Notes: generated from the letters alone by a model not told the origin. Shown: positions 1 to 6,465, numbered from the stretch's first letter. The stretch is DNA of 8,245 nt from Gammaproteobacteria bacterium (GCA_029864065.1 JAOTUD010000088.1:1-8245), one strand, 5' to 3'. Program-made: numbers and translations.

Positions 1-242
1 CAACCATGGACGCGGCGCTGACCGACGCGCTCGATGCCATCGACGAGGTTTGCGGAGCGCAAGACCTGTGGTTCGAGGCGCCGCTGCAGCGCGGCCAGGT
101 CCAGTACCTGAACAACCATGAAGTCGGCCACTACCGCAGCGCCTTCGAAGACTACGACGAGCCCGAGCGCAAGCGCCATTTGTATCGCCTGTGGCACCGC
201 GAAGCGGGATCGGCCAGCTACGACGGCCGCTATCCCGGCTAG
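1..242 (+). CDS. TauD/TfdA-family Fe(II)/2-oxoglutarate dioxygenase, C-terminal fragment
   Basis: This is the 3' end of a gene that enters from the left edge; the frame is open from base 3 and stops with TAG at 240-242. The ATG at 6 is probably internal, because the visible part is only the C-terminal third of a typical ~300-residue family member. Counting from that ATG, the segment QVQYLNN (31-37) followed by GHYRSAFED (41-49) and EPERKRHLYRLW (52-63) matches the family's closing strand. In that family the His of the HxR-type motif (here H42) is the distal iron ligand, and an Arg in the RKRHLYR stretch binds the 2-oxoglutarate carboxylate. These enzymes hydroxylate substrates such as taurine, other sulfonates or aryloxyacetates, using O2 and 2-oxoglutarate in the cytoplasm. 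The substrate cannot be read from this fragment. Nearby sulfonate-type genes make a sulfonate possible, but they lie on the other strand more than 2 kb away. Confidence 0.72.
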   Translation, partial: TMDAALTDALDAIDEVCGAQDLWFEAPLQRGQVQYLNNHEVGHYRSAFEDYDEPERKRHLYRLWHREAGSASYDGRYPG

Positions 243-266
243 TGTCAAACCCGCACATCGAAGCAG

Positions 267-320
267 TCATTCCCGCGCAAGCCTGCGCGGCTTTGGTCCC
301 TGTGGGTTCCGGCGGGAATC
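267..320. repeat. REP-like palindromic element, copy 1 (nested hairpins)
   Basis: Bases 267-282 (TCATTCCCGCGCAAGC) recur identically at 2482-2497. Here CCGCGCA (273-279) pairs with TGCGCGG (284-290) around a 4-nt loop. Alternatively, the outer ATTCCCGC (269-276) pairs with GCGGGAAT (312-319). The CATTCCCGC/GCGGGAATC pair resembles dispersed extragenic palindromes common in proteobacteria. It lies between the dioxygenase stop and the converging Sel1 gene, so the transcript hairpin may end or protect the dioxygenase mRNA, although the bases after the inner stem (CTTTGG) are not a strong U-tract. Confidence 0.5.
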
Positions 321-410
321 TTGTCGCGCTCCGCGCTAGTATGATCGAGGCTATGGGGTTAAGGGATAACCTGCGAAGGGGTAGCTTTCACTCGCGGGAT
401 AGCTTGTTAT

Positions 411-1649
411 TCAACAATCCCGATAGTTCTGCGCCCTGCACAGGACTACCAGGTCGCGCGCGCGCTGCCGCTGCTCGGGCGTCATTTCGTTTTCGATATT
501 GGGGAGGCTGTTTGCGGCGTTGACGTTGCCCTCGGAAGCCGCGATGTTCCACCACATGTGGGCGCGCACGTAGTCCCGGTCGACGCCCTCCCCGTTGGCA
601 TACTTGGCGCCGAGGTTGAACCGCGCCGACGCGAGCCCCTGCTCGGCCGCCAGCCGATACCAGCTAACCGCCTCGCGGTGATCCTGCGGTACGCCCAGTC
701 CTCTCGAGTACATTGCACCCAGCAGATTCTGCGCCAGCGCAAACCCCTTTTCGGCGGATTGGCGTAGCCAGTCGGCTGCGGTTTCGAAGTCACGCGTGAC
801 TCCCTGCCCGGCCTGGTACATTTTTCCGAGGCTGTATTGCGCCAGCAGGTCGCCCTGGCCGGCCGCCGCGCGAAACCATTTCAGCGCGGTATCGTAATCG
901 CGCGCCACGCCGAATCCTTCGCGGTAGCGGGTGCCGAGATTGGCCTGCGCGCTGGCGCTGCCGTTGCCGGCCGCGCGCCGGTACCACCCGAGCGCCTTTT
1001 CATCGTCGCGCCGCGAGCCGACCCCGTTTTCGTACATCCATCCCAGGTTGAATTGCGCCTCCGCATGACCCTGCCCGGCCGCGAGCCGGTACCACTCGAG
1101 CGCCTTCTTGTCGCTGCGCTCGACCCCGAAGCCTTGCTGGTAGCTCGTGCCGAGGTTGAAGCGGGCATGCGCATTGCCCTGTTCCGCCGCCTTGCGATAC
1201 CAGTCGACGGCGGTGCGATAATCCTGCTCGACCCCGGTGCCGTTCTGATACATCGTACCCAGGTTGTTCTGCGCGGCGGGATCACCCTGCCGGGCGGCGA
1301 TCGTGTACCAGCGAACCGCGATACGGTCGTTTCTGGTTACGCCTTTGCCCTGTTCGTACATCCACGCGAGGTTGGTCTGGGCGACCGCATTCCCCTGCCT
1401 GGCCGCCTGCCAGTACCACTTGACCGCGGCTGCGTTATCCTGCAGTACGCCTTTCCCGTGCTGATACAGCCAGCCGAGGTTATTCTGCGCTTCGGCGTCT
1501 CCCAGTTCGGCGAGCAGCTCCCATTGCGCGAAAGCGCCGGGATAGTCGCCGCTGTTATATGCCCTGACGCCACTGGGAAAGTCGGCGGCATCTGCCGGCG
1601 GACCCGATAAAAGACACGCCAGAACGGGAATAACTGCCAATACCCTCAT
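411..1649 (-). CDS. Exported Sel1-like repeat (SLR/TPR-like) protein
   Basis: The protein has 412 residues if started at the ATG at 1649. A TTG at 1673 in the same frame would add 8 residues, but neither start has a clear Shine-Dalgarno, and a possible -10 box overlaps the TTG. The N-terminus looks like a Sec signal peptide: a hydrophobic stretch VLAVIPVLACLLSG, then PPADA with likely cleavage before ADFP (about residue 21/22). Residues 52-375 are nine consecutive units of exactly 36 residues with the Sel1 pattern A.AQ.NLG.MY..G.GV..D...A..WY..AA.QG. The tail from 376 (with MTPEQRQRARDL and a final Cys) is the usual cap of this family. SLR proteins form alpha-helical solenoids that act as protein-protein adaptors, often in the periplasm; no enzymatic motif is visible. 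The partner is unknown. It is the last gene of the minus-strand run, 167 nt after the methyltransferase, so it may be transcribed separately. Confidence 0.9.
   Translation of the reverse strand: MRVLAVIPVLACLLSGPPADAADFPSGVRAYNSGDYPGAFAQWELLAELGDAEAQNNLGWLYQHGKGVLQDNAAAVKWYWQAARQGNAVAQTNLAWMYEQGKGVTRNDRIAVRWYTIAARQGDPAAQNNLGTMYQNGTGVEQDYRTAVDWYRKAAEQGNAHARFNLGTSYQQGFGVERSDKKALEWYRLAAGQGHAEAQFNLGWMYENGVGSRRDDEKALGWYRRAAGNGSASAQANLGTRYREGFGVARDYDTALKWFRAAAGQGDLLAQYSLGKMYQAGQGVTRDFETAADWLRQSAEKGFALAQNLLGAMYSRGLGVPQDHREAVSWYRLAAEQGLASARFNLGAKYANGEGVDRDYVRAHMWWNIAASEGNVNAANSLPNIENEMTPEQRQRARDLVVLCRAQNYRDC
525..1496 (-). repeat. Nine tandem 108-bp Sel1 coding repeats
   Basis: The nine Sel1 units are encoded back to back with a 108-bp period and no insertion or deletion. 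The DNA copies are diverged rather than identical, so this is an old protein repeat, not a recent tandem expansion. Each unit keeps Leu-Gly before the central Tyr, the G.GV turn and a Trp-Tyr or Trp-Phe pair; unit 5 has GVGSRRD in place of the G.GV turn and unit 9 has a double Trp (HMWWNIAA). Confidence 0.85.
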
Positions 1650-1671
1650 ACCGGTTTTTCGCAAAAAGACC

Positions 1672-1700
1672 AAAATATCAAGTTGGTTATCGCAGCAAGT
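1672..1700 (-). promoter_or_regulatory. Possible promoter of the Sel1-repeat gene
   Basis: On the minus strand, TATTTT (1677-1672) is preceded by TGA (1680-1678), giving an extended -10 pattern. A TTGCTG sequence lies 15 nt upstream, a short spacing for a -35 box. Transcription would begin near 1664, some 15 nt before the ATG at 1649, and would exclude the TTG at 1673 as a start. The match is modest. Confidence 0.25.
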
Positions 1701-1816
1701 CGCGGACGATTATTCTTTGCAGGATTGAGTGCAGACCGCTCACAGTCCGGCATGTTAAAGAAGTTATCGAGGATGACAAGTCGAAAGGAACCGGCCGCGC
1801 GGCGTCGCCGCCCTCG

Positions 1817-2410
1817 TCATGAAATCGAATGGTGGCTTCGGGGCCGCCTGGCAACGAGCCTCGCGCTCGCGACCGGTTCGCCGCCGGCGCTGGTTGCGAC
1901 CGCTTCCTCGTACAGCAGTATATCGACGCCGGATGCCGCCGCGCGTAACTGCCCGGGCTCGACCCGGTAATTCCTGCTGGTCGGGCCGATCACTTCCTCG
2001 TCGGTCACCAGGTGCTCCTCGCAAACGAGGTAGCCACCCGGCGCCAGACAGTCGCAAAGCCGGGTCACGAGATCGAGATCGACGTACCACATCACGACGA
2101 TCAGGTCGTAATCGCGATCGAACCGGAACGGCAGATCCAGGTCATGCTCTATCCAGGTCACGTCGAGTCCGAGCTGTCGCGCCGATTGCCGGGCCTTGCT
2201 CAACCCTTCCGCCGAAATATCGATCGCATCGACCCGAAATCCGTTTTGCGCGAGCAGGATGGCGTTGCGGCCGGCGCCACAGGCGACGTCCAGCGCCTTA
2301 CCGGTGGTTATCTTCGGCAGCCAGTCCTGCAGCAGGGTCACGGGGTTGCCTTTGCGATAGCTATCCTCGGCGTAGCGCTGGTTCCACTTGATTCGGTCCT
2401 GTTCGCTCAT
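1817..2410 (-). CDS. Class I SAM-dependent methyltransferase (TehB-like small family)
   Basis: The protein has 197 residues from the ATG at 2410. That start has GGAG 4 nt upstream and begins MSEQDRIKWNQRY, which fits the family's usual N-terminus; an ATG 30 nt further upstream (2440) lacks a ribosome site. Motif I of the Rossmann-like SAM fold is ALDVACGAGRNA (39-50). The acidic end of strand 2 is VDAIDIS (60-66), motif II is YDLIVVMWYV (101-110) and LAPGGYLVCEE (122-132) is the motif III strand. The length and motif I resemble TehB-type and related small-molecule methyltransferases, some of which methylate tellurite, selenite or thiols. The substrate here is unknown. It follows the ligase gene by 163 nt that contain two or three hairpins, so co-transcription is uncertain. 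A role in handling sulfur species is possible but not shown. Confidence 0.85.
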   Translation of the reverse strand: MSEQDRIKWNQRYAEDSYRKGNPVTLLQDWLPKITTGKALDVACGAGRNAILLAQNGFRVDAIDISAEGLSKARQSARQLGLDVTWIEHDLDLPFRFDRDYDLIVVMWYVDLDLVTRLCDCLAPGGYLVCEEHLVTDEEVIGPTSRNYRVEPGQLRAAASGVDILLYEEAVATSAGGEPVASARLVARRPRSHHSIS

Positions 2411-2459
2411 GGTACTCCAGGGTTGCTTCGTCGATATCATCCGAGTTTATACCCGGGGG

Positions 2460-2479
2460 CCCAGAATCACGACTCTGGG
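2460..2479. repeat. Small inverted repeat upstream of the methyltransferase gene
   Basis: CCCAGA (2460-2465) pairs with TCTGGG (2474-2479) around 8 nt, next to the REP-like hairpin at 2485-2502. It lies about 50 nt before the methyltransferase ATG on the transcribed side. It could be part of a read-through attenuating structure or simply a degenerate arm of the neighbouring repeat. Confidence 0.3.
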
Positions 2480-2481
2480 GT

Positions 2482-2503
2482 TCATTCCCGCGCAAGCGGG
2501 AAA
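2482..2503. repeat. REP-like palindrome, copy 2
   Basis: TTCCCGC (2485-2491) pairs perfectly with GCGGGAA (2496-2502) around the loop GCAA. The 16 bases 2482-2497 are identical to 267-282, so the two sites are copies of one dispersed element. It sits in the gap between the ligase stop and the methyltransferase start. In the minus-strand transcript it would form a stable hairpin without a U-tract, suited to mRNA 3'-end protection rather than clean termination. Confidence 0.6.
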
Positions 2504-2558
2504 CTTGCGGTGTCGGTGCGTCGCATGATCCCGGATAGGTGCTGCGCACATTCCGCGA

Positions 2559-2580
2559 TGACGCCTGGCGGCGTCACTTT
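2559..2580 (+). terminator. Terminator-like hairpin with T-run, plus-strand sense
   Basis: TGACGCC (2559-2565) pairs with GGCGTCA (2570-2576) around TGGC, followed on the plus strand by C and a run of five T (2578-2582). The right arm contains the TGA stop codon of the minus-strand ligase gene, and the T-run encodes its final lysines. In the minus-strand direction the stem lacks a T-run, so it would stop antisense rather than operon transcription. No plus-strand gene feeds into it, so this may be chance. Confidence 0.3.
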
Positions 2581-4112
2581 TTCGGCGTGGATTTCGCGAT
2601 CAGTTCGGGCAGCTTGAGGCGCAGAATCTTGCCCGATGGCCCTTTCGGCAAATCGTCGAAGAAATAGATGGTCTTCGGCATCTTGTAGCCGCCGACGCCG
2701 GCCTCGCACAAGGCCTTGAGTTCGTCCTCGCTGCATTCGTAACCATCGCGTAAGACCACGCAGGCGACCACTTCCTGGCCGTAGTTGTCGTCATCCACGC
2801 CGACCGCCGCCGCCTCGAGAATCGCTTCGTGCCGGTACAGGACGTCATCGATTTCCCGCGGCGCGATGTTTTCGCCGCCACGGATGATCAGCTCCTTGGA
2901 GCGCCCGGTCAGAAAGATATAGCCGTCTTCATCCTTCATGCCGAGGTCGCCGCTGTAAAACCAGCCGTCCCTGATCGCGTCGGCGGTCGCCTCCGGGTTC
3001 TTGTAGTAAAGATCGAGCAGGTTGCTGCCGCGGATGATCAGTTCGCCAACGACATGCGGCGCGCATTCCCGACCGCGGCCGTCGACGATGATAATTTCGT
3101 TGCCGCAGGGCAGGCCTACCGATCCGGGCTTGCGCGGCGCCGGCGGCAGTGGGTTGCTGGCCACGGTGCCCGCGGTCTCGGTCAGGCCCAGGGTCTCGAT
3201 CATCGGCAGCCTGAAGGTTTGCTCCCATTGCTCCAGCGTCACCGCCGCGAGCGGCGCCGAGGCCGAGCGCGCGAAACGGAAATTCGCGAGGCGCTCGTCG
3301 TTGCCGAAATCGTAAGGTTCCAGCGCGTCGCGATCGAGCAGGTACTTGATGATCGTCGGCACGATGCTGCTCCAGCTGCAGCGGTATTCAGCCGCCAGGC
3401 GCCAGTAATCGGTCGCGCTGAAACGCCTCGGCATCACCACGCTGCTGCCGCTGTAGAGCGGCGCCGAAACCGTCACCATCGCGCCGTTGATGTGGTACAC
3501 CGGTAGCACGCAAAGCGCGCGGTCCTGCGCCGTGAGCTGATGCCCCTCGACCACGTTGCGCCCGCCGCTGGTGACGGCGCGGTGGCTGAGCACCGCGCCC
3601 TTGGGCAGGCCGGTGGAACCCGATGTGTAAAGCAATAGCGCGGTATCTGCGGGCGCCGGCGGCGGCGGGCTTGCCAGTGCGGTGGCGTCGGAGGGCCAGT
3701 CCGGACCGGTCTCATCGGTAGTTTCGATGACCCGGATCGGACGCTCGATCTGCGCCATGATTTCGGCGAGCTTGTCGCGGTACTCGGGCGCGACGAACAC
3801 GACCTCGGAATCCGAATGATCGAGCACGTGCACCAGTTGCAGGTTGCCGGCGACCGCGTTGAGCGGAACGATGACGCGGTTGTTCGCCATCACGCCGAGA
3901 AACAGACGCGTCGTCCAGTAACCGTTGTTCAGCAGGAAGGCAACGCGGGCGCCCTGCCCGAGACCGAGCCGGTCGAGCTGCGCGCCGACTTCGTCAACCG
4001 CCGTTTTCAGCTCGCGGAAGCTGAGGGTTAGCCCGCTCTCGGGTGCGATCAGGAAGACGCGATCAGGGCTTGCAGCGGCGTGATGCTCGATGCATTCGCG
4101 CACCGTCTCCAT
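2574..4112 (-). CDS. AMP-forming acyl-CoA synthetase, candidate sulfoacetate-CoA ligase (SauT-like)
   Basis: This is a 512-residue class I adenylate-forming enzyme that makes an acyl-AMP from a carboxylate and ATP, then transfers the acyl group to CoA. The P-loop-like motif is LLYTSGSTGLPKG (160-172), A5 is ETLGLTETAG (306-315), A7 is WFYSGDLG (384-391), A8 is GRSKELIIRGGEN (403-415), and the catalytic A10 lysine is K495 in PKGPSGKILR. All core motifs are intact and the length is normal. The ATG at 4112 starts 2 nt after the dehydrogenase stop, so the two genes are almost certainly co-transcribed and probably translationally coupled; no strong Shine-Dalgarno is visible. The frame stays open upstream to 4655, but that stretch only overlaps the dehydrogenase and has no synthetase features. 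The substrate is inferred from the partner: in the Cupriavidus necator sulfoacetate pathway, SauT activates sulfoacetate for SauS. From sequence alone other short or medium carboxylates remain possible. Confidence 0.9.
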   Translation of the reverse strand: METVRECIEHHAAASPDRVFLIAPESGLTLSFRELKTAVDEVGAQLDRLGLGQGARVAFLLNNGYWTTRLFLGVMANNRVIVPLNAVAGNLQLVHVLDHSDSEVVFVAPEYRDKLAEIMAQIERPIRVIETTDETGPDWPSDATALASPPPPAPADTALLLYTSGSTGLPKGAVLSHRAVTSGGRNVVEGHQLTAQDRALCVLPVYHINGAMVTVSAPLYSGSSVVMPRRFSATDYWRLAAEYRCSWSSIVPTIIKYLLDRDALEPYDFGNDERLANFRFARSASAPLAAVTLEQWEQTFRLPMIETLGLTETAGTVASNPLPPAPRKPGSVGLPCGNEIIIVDGRGRECAPHVVGELIIRGSNLLDLYYKNPEATADAIRDGWFYSGDLGMKDEDGYIFLTGRSKELIIRGGENIAPREIDDVLYRHEAILEAAAVGVDDDNYGQEVVACVVLRDGYECSEDELKALCEAGVGGYKMPKTIYFFDDLPKGPSGKILRLKLPELIAKSTPKK

Positions 4113-4114
4113 CG

Positions 4115-5548
4115 TCAGTCTTTGCCGTAGCGGGCAAAGTAAGCGCCGAACAGGTCCTCCTCGGAAGGCTTGTCTTCGGCGACCGTCGTTACCAGGTGCG
4201 TGGTGTTGATGAAGTGGCGGTAATTCAGGTTTTCGCTGATGCTGTTGCCGCCCCAGGTGCCGCAGCCCATGCTCAGCGTAAAGTTGAGCCCGTTGTTGAA
4301 ACTGCCGCCGTTGCCGAAGGTGTGCGCCTGGTTGACGAGCACGCGCACCACGTCGATTTCCTCGGCGAGCCGCACCGGGTGATCCATGTTGCGCGTATGG
4401 ATACCGCAGGAATGCCCGCGGCCCTGCACGTTGAGGATGCTGGTGACCAGCTCGACCGCGTGATCGAAATCGCGCGCGCGGTACACGGTCAGGACCAGCG
4501 ACAGCTTTTCGTCGGCAAACGGGGACGTGGCATCGAATTCTTCCTCGACCATGAAAAAGCGCGCCTTTGTGGCTACCTCGTCGAGCCCCACGCCGGCGGC
4601 GAAGACATCGGCATCCTTCGCGATCAGGTCCCGGTTGAGATTGCCGTCTACCCACAGTTTTTCCCGGATCAAATCCTTTTCCGTTTCACTGCAGCGATAA
4701 CCGCCGGCGCTTTTGAGCGCGGTGATGGCTTCTTCGTACCTGTCGTCGAGAATGATCAGCGAATTTTCCGACGAGCAGGAAGTCGAGTTGTCGAAAGTTT
4801 TCGACGCGCAGATTTTCTGCGCCGCGTCGTTCAGATCGGCGTTACTGTCGATGATGACCGGCACGTTGCCGGCGCCGACGCCGATGGCCGGCGTGCCGCT
4901 GCTGTAGGCCGCGCGCACGTTGTTCTGCGACCCGGTGGCGACGATCAGATCAGCCTGCTCCATCAGCAGCCGCGTCATGTTGCGGGTAACCGGCTGCGGC
5001 AGTATCTGCACCAGGCTTTCGGGTGCGCCGACCTTGCGCAGCGCGCCGCGCATCAGCTCGACGGTTGCATTGGTGCTGCTCCAGCCCGCCGGCGACGGCG
5101 CGATGACAATCGCGTTGGCGCCCTTGAGCGCCATCATGGTCTTGTTCACCGGAGTCGCGGCGGGATTGGTCGACGGCGTAATCGCGGCGACGACGCCGAC
5201 CGGCTTGCCGTACTTGATGATCCCGTGCCCGGTATCGTTTTCGATGACGCCGACGGTGCGCACCCGCATCAGGTCGCGCAGCGTGCCAAAGGTCTTGCGC
5301 TGATTCTTGATGATCTTGTCGGCGACGTTGCCGATGCCGGTATCACTGACCGCAAGCTCGGCCAGTTGCTTTGCATTTTCGGGCTTGTATAGCGACCACG
5401 CGACCGCGGTGACCACCTCGTCGACGCGCGCCTGGTCGGCGCCGCTGAACTGCTGCATCGCGCTGCGCGCCCGATCGATCAATTGCGCGACGCTGGCAAC
5501 TTCCTCGTTGCTTGCATTTGTCACGGCGGAGACTGCCGGTTTAGCCAT
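4115..5548 (-). CDS. sauS: CoA-acylating aldehyde dehydrogenase, probable sulfoacetaldehyde dehydrogenase (SauS)
   Basis: The 477-residue protein belongs to the acylating aldehyde dehydrogenases (relatives of the AdhE N-terminal domain, EutE and PduP), which interconvert an acyl-CoA and its aldehyde with NAD(P)H. ITPSTNPAATPVNK (123-136) and ATGSQNNVRAAYSSG (204-218) with IGVGAGN (222-228) form the cofactor-binding region. The catalytic cysteine is C258 in TFDNSTSCSSENS. The C-terminal block NGLNFTLSMGCGTWGGNS (419-436) with SENLNYRHFIN (438-448) is typical of the family. N-terminal text such as ARVDEVVTAVAWSLYKPENA (40-59) resembles what I recall of SauS (EC 1.2.1.81), which reduces sulfoacetyl-CoA to sulfoacetaldehyde. 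The ATG at 5548 has only a weak upstream GGA. It is the first gene of the run, followed 2 nt later by the ligase. A different short-chain aldehyde cannot be excluded. Confidence 0.88.
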   Translation of the reverse strand: MAKPAVSAVTNASNEEVASVAQLIDRARSAMQQFSGADQARVDEVVTAVAWSLYKPENAKQLAELAVSDTGIGNVADKIIKNQRKTFGTLRDLMRVRTVGVIENDTGHGIIKYGKPVGVVAAITPSTNPAATPVNKTMMALKGANAIVIAPSPAGWSSTNATVELMRGALRKVGAPESLVQILPQPVTRNMTRLLMEQADLIVATGSQNNVRAAYSSGTPAIGVGAGNVPVIIDSNADLNDAAQKICASKTFDNSTSCSSENSLIILDDRYEEAITALKSAGGYRCSETEKDLIREKLWVDGNLNRDLIAKDADVFAAGVGLDEVATKARFFMVEEEFDATSPFADEKLSLVLTVYRARDFDHAVELVTSILNVQGRGHSCGIHTRNMDHPVRLAEEIDVVRVLVNQAHTFGNGGSFNNGLNFTLSMGCGTWGGNSISENLNYRHFINTTHLVTTVAEDKPSEEDLFGAYFARYGKD

Positions 5549-5618
5549 GGTTTGAATCCGGAATTCTGGAAACCGGCAAGTTTACCCGCTGCACCGTCGA
5601 ATTCAAATCGCAATTCCG

Positions 5619-5660
5619 GGGACACAATACTTAATTCTACCGAATTAAGTATTGTGTCCC
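5619..5660. repeat. Perfect 19-bp inverted repeat with 4-nt loop (MITE/REP-like)
   Basis: GGGACACAATACTTAATTC (5619-5637) is followed by TACC and then its exact reverse complement GAATTAAGTATTGTGTCCC (5642-5660). The AT-rich core contrasts with the GC-rich surroundings. It lies between the divergent dehydrogenase and permease genes, so it cannot be an ordinary terminator for either. Similar GGGACACAATACTTAATTC ends occur, to my recollection, beside IS200-like/REP-associated transposases in proteobacteria, suggesting a non-autonomous mobile remnant. No target-site duplication is obvious. It could also serve as an operator for a dimeric regulator. Confidence 0.85.
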
Positions 5661-5682
5661 GTTATCTGTGAACTGCTAAGAT
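5653..5682 (+). promoter_or_regulatory. Candidate promoter of the TauE/SafE permease gene
   Basis: TTGTGT (5653-5658) is followed 18 nt later by TAAGAT (5677-5682), which is preceded by TG at 5674-5675, an extended -10 arrangement. Transcription would begin near 5689, leaving about 20 nt before the start codon. The -35-like box lies inside the right arm of the inverted repeat, and the palindrome places the same hexamer facing the divergent dehydrogenase gene as well. Confidence 0.35.
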
Positions 5683-5696
5683 GCGGCGGTTTTTTC

Positions 5697-5701
5697 GGGG
5701 G
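5697..5701 (+). promoter_or_regulatory. Ribosome binding site supporting a TTG start
   Basis: GGGGG (5697-5701) sits 8 nt before the TTG at 5710. No ATG or GTG in this frame lies upstream before a stop, so this site decides the start of the permease gene. Confidence 0.5.
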
Positions 5702-5709
5702 ATATTGCC

Positions 5710-6465
5710 TTGCTTGCAGAATACGGGCCCTGGATTATTGCCTGGTGTTTTTTCGCGCTGTGCTGCGGAGGCTTCATCAAGGGCGCGCTCGGCGTCGGTA
5801 CGCCACTGCTGACGGTGCCGATGATGGCGCAGGTGCTGCCGCCGCAGACGGCGATCGCGATCATGGCGATCCCGGTGGTGGTCGCCAACCTGTGGCAATT
5901 CGCGCAGGCCGAGCGCAGCACCGCGGTGGTCGCGCGCTTCTGGCCGACTTTTCTGGCGATACTGGCCGGCACCTGGGTCGGGGTCAAGATCCTGTCGGTA
6001 ATCGACGAGCAAACCCTGATGATCCTGGTCGGGGTTGCCGTCATCGCCTTTGCGCTACTGCAGGGGTCGCGTTTCCGCCTGCATTTACCGGACGCGCTGG
6101 TCAAACCCGCGGGCGTCTTGTTCGGCGGCGCGGCGGGCCTGATCGGCGGCGTATCCTCCTTTTTCGGACCGATGCTGATTACCTACCTGATTTCGATCCG
6201 AGGCCTCGGCAAGAACCAGTTCGTCAGCTCTATCAGTTTTCTCTACGTCAGCGCTGTGGTGCCGTGGACGATTGCGCTGTACCTTTACGGCATTCTCGAT
6301 CAGCGACTGCTGCTCTACTCGACGCTGGCGACGATTCCGGTCACGATCGGGCTACTGCTCGGTCAGCGCATCCGTCATTCTATCAGCGACGCGCGATTCC
6401 AGTACCTGATCATCGGCATTCTGATGGTTTCTGGTATCTCTATGCTGTGGCGAGCCTACCACTGA
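5710..6465 (+). CDS. TauE/SafE-family (TSUP) membrane permease, possible sulfite exporter
   Basis: The 251-residue, highly hydrophobic protein has about eight membrane segments (roughly 8-36, 44-63, 79-95, 102-118, 131-162, 171-194, 199-220, 229-246). The family's duplicated glycine-rich signature appears twice: GFIKGALGVGTPLLTVPMM (21-39) and GAAGLIGGVSSFFGPMLITY (140-159). Length and topology are normal for the 4-TMS-unit toporter family, whose members move sulfite, sulfoacetate or other sulfur and carboxylate anions across the inner membrane. The start is TTG. It is transcribed divergently from the sauS-like gene across 161 nt. That pairing makes export of sulfite from sulfonate breakdown, or transport of a sulfonate, an attractive but unproven role; TSUP members are functionally varied and the substrate cannot be read from sequence. 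Confidence 0.88.
   Translation: MLAEYGPWIIAWCFFALCCGGFIKGALGVGTPLLTVPMMAQVLPPQTAIAIMAIPVVVANLWQFAQAERSTAVVARFWPTFLAILAGTWVGVKILSVIDEQTLMILVGVAVIAFALLQGSRFRLHLPDALVKPAGVLFGGAAGLIGGVSSFFGPMLITYLISIRGLGKNQFVSSISFLYVSAVVPWTIALYLYGILDQRLLLYSTLATIPVTIGLLLGQRIRHSISDARFQYLIIGILMVSGISMLWRAYH

Noticed and set aside
837..1610. Plus-strand open frame of 257 codons antisense to the Sel1 gene
   Set aside because: Its apparent internal repetition is the mirror of the 108-bp Sel1 period; it has no plausible start signal or family resemblance.
1647..1673. TTG start at 1673 for the Sel1 protein
   Set aside because: Possible, but it has no ribosome site and overlaps a candidate -10 box; the ATG at 1649 already yields a complete signal peptide.
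2829..3506. Plus-strand open frame of 225 codons antisense to the ligase
   Set aside because: Low-complexity Arg/Ala/Val-rich translation over a complete adenylate-forming enzyme; treated as a shadow.
4113..4655. Upstream extension of the ligase reading frame by 181 residues, overlapping the dehydrogenase gene
   Set aside because: The extension is Arg/Gly/Ala-rich, has no synthetase feature, and is the out-of-frame reading of a clearly real dehydrogenase. The ATG at 4112 gives a normal family N-terminus.
4043..5392. Long plus-strand open frame of 449 codons antisense to the dehydrogenase
   Set aside because: GC-rich codon bias leaves such antisense frames open. The translation shows no domain, and the opposite strand carries an intact enzyme with all motifs.
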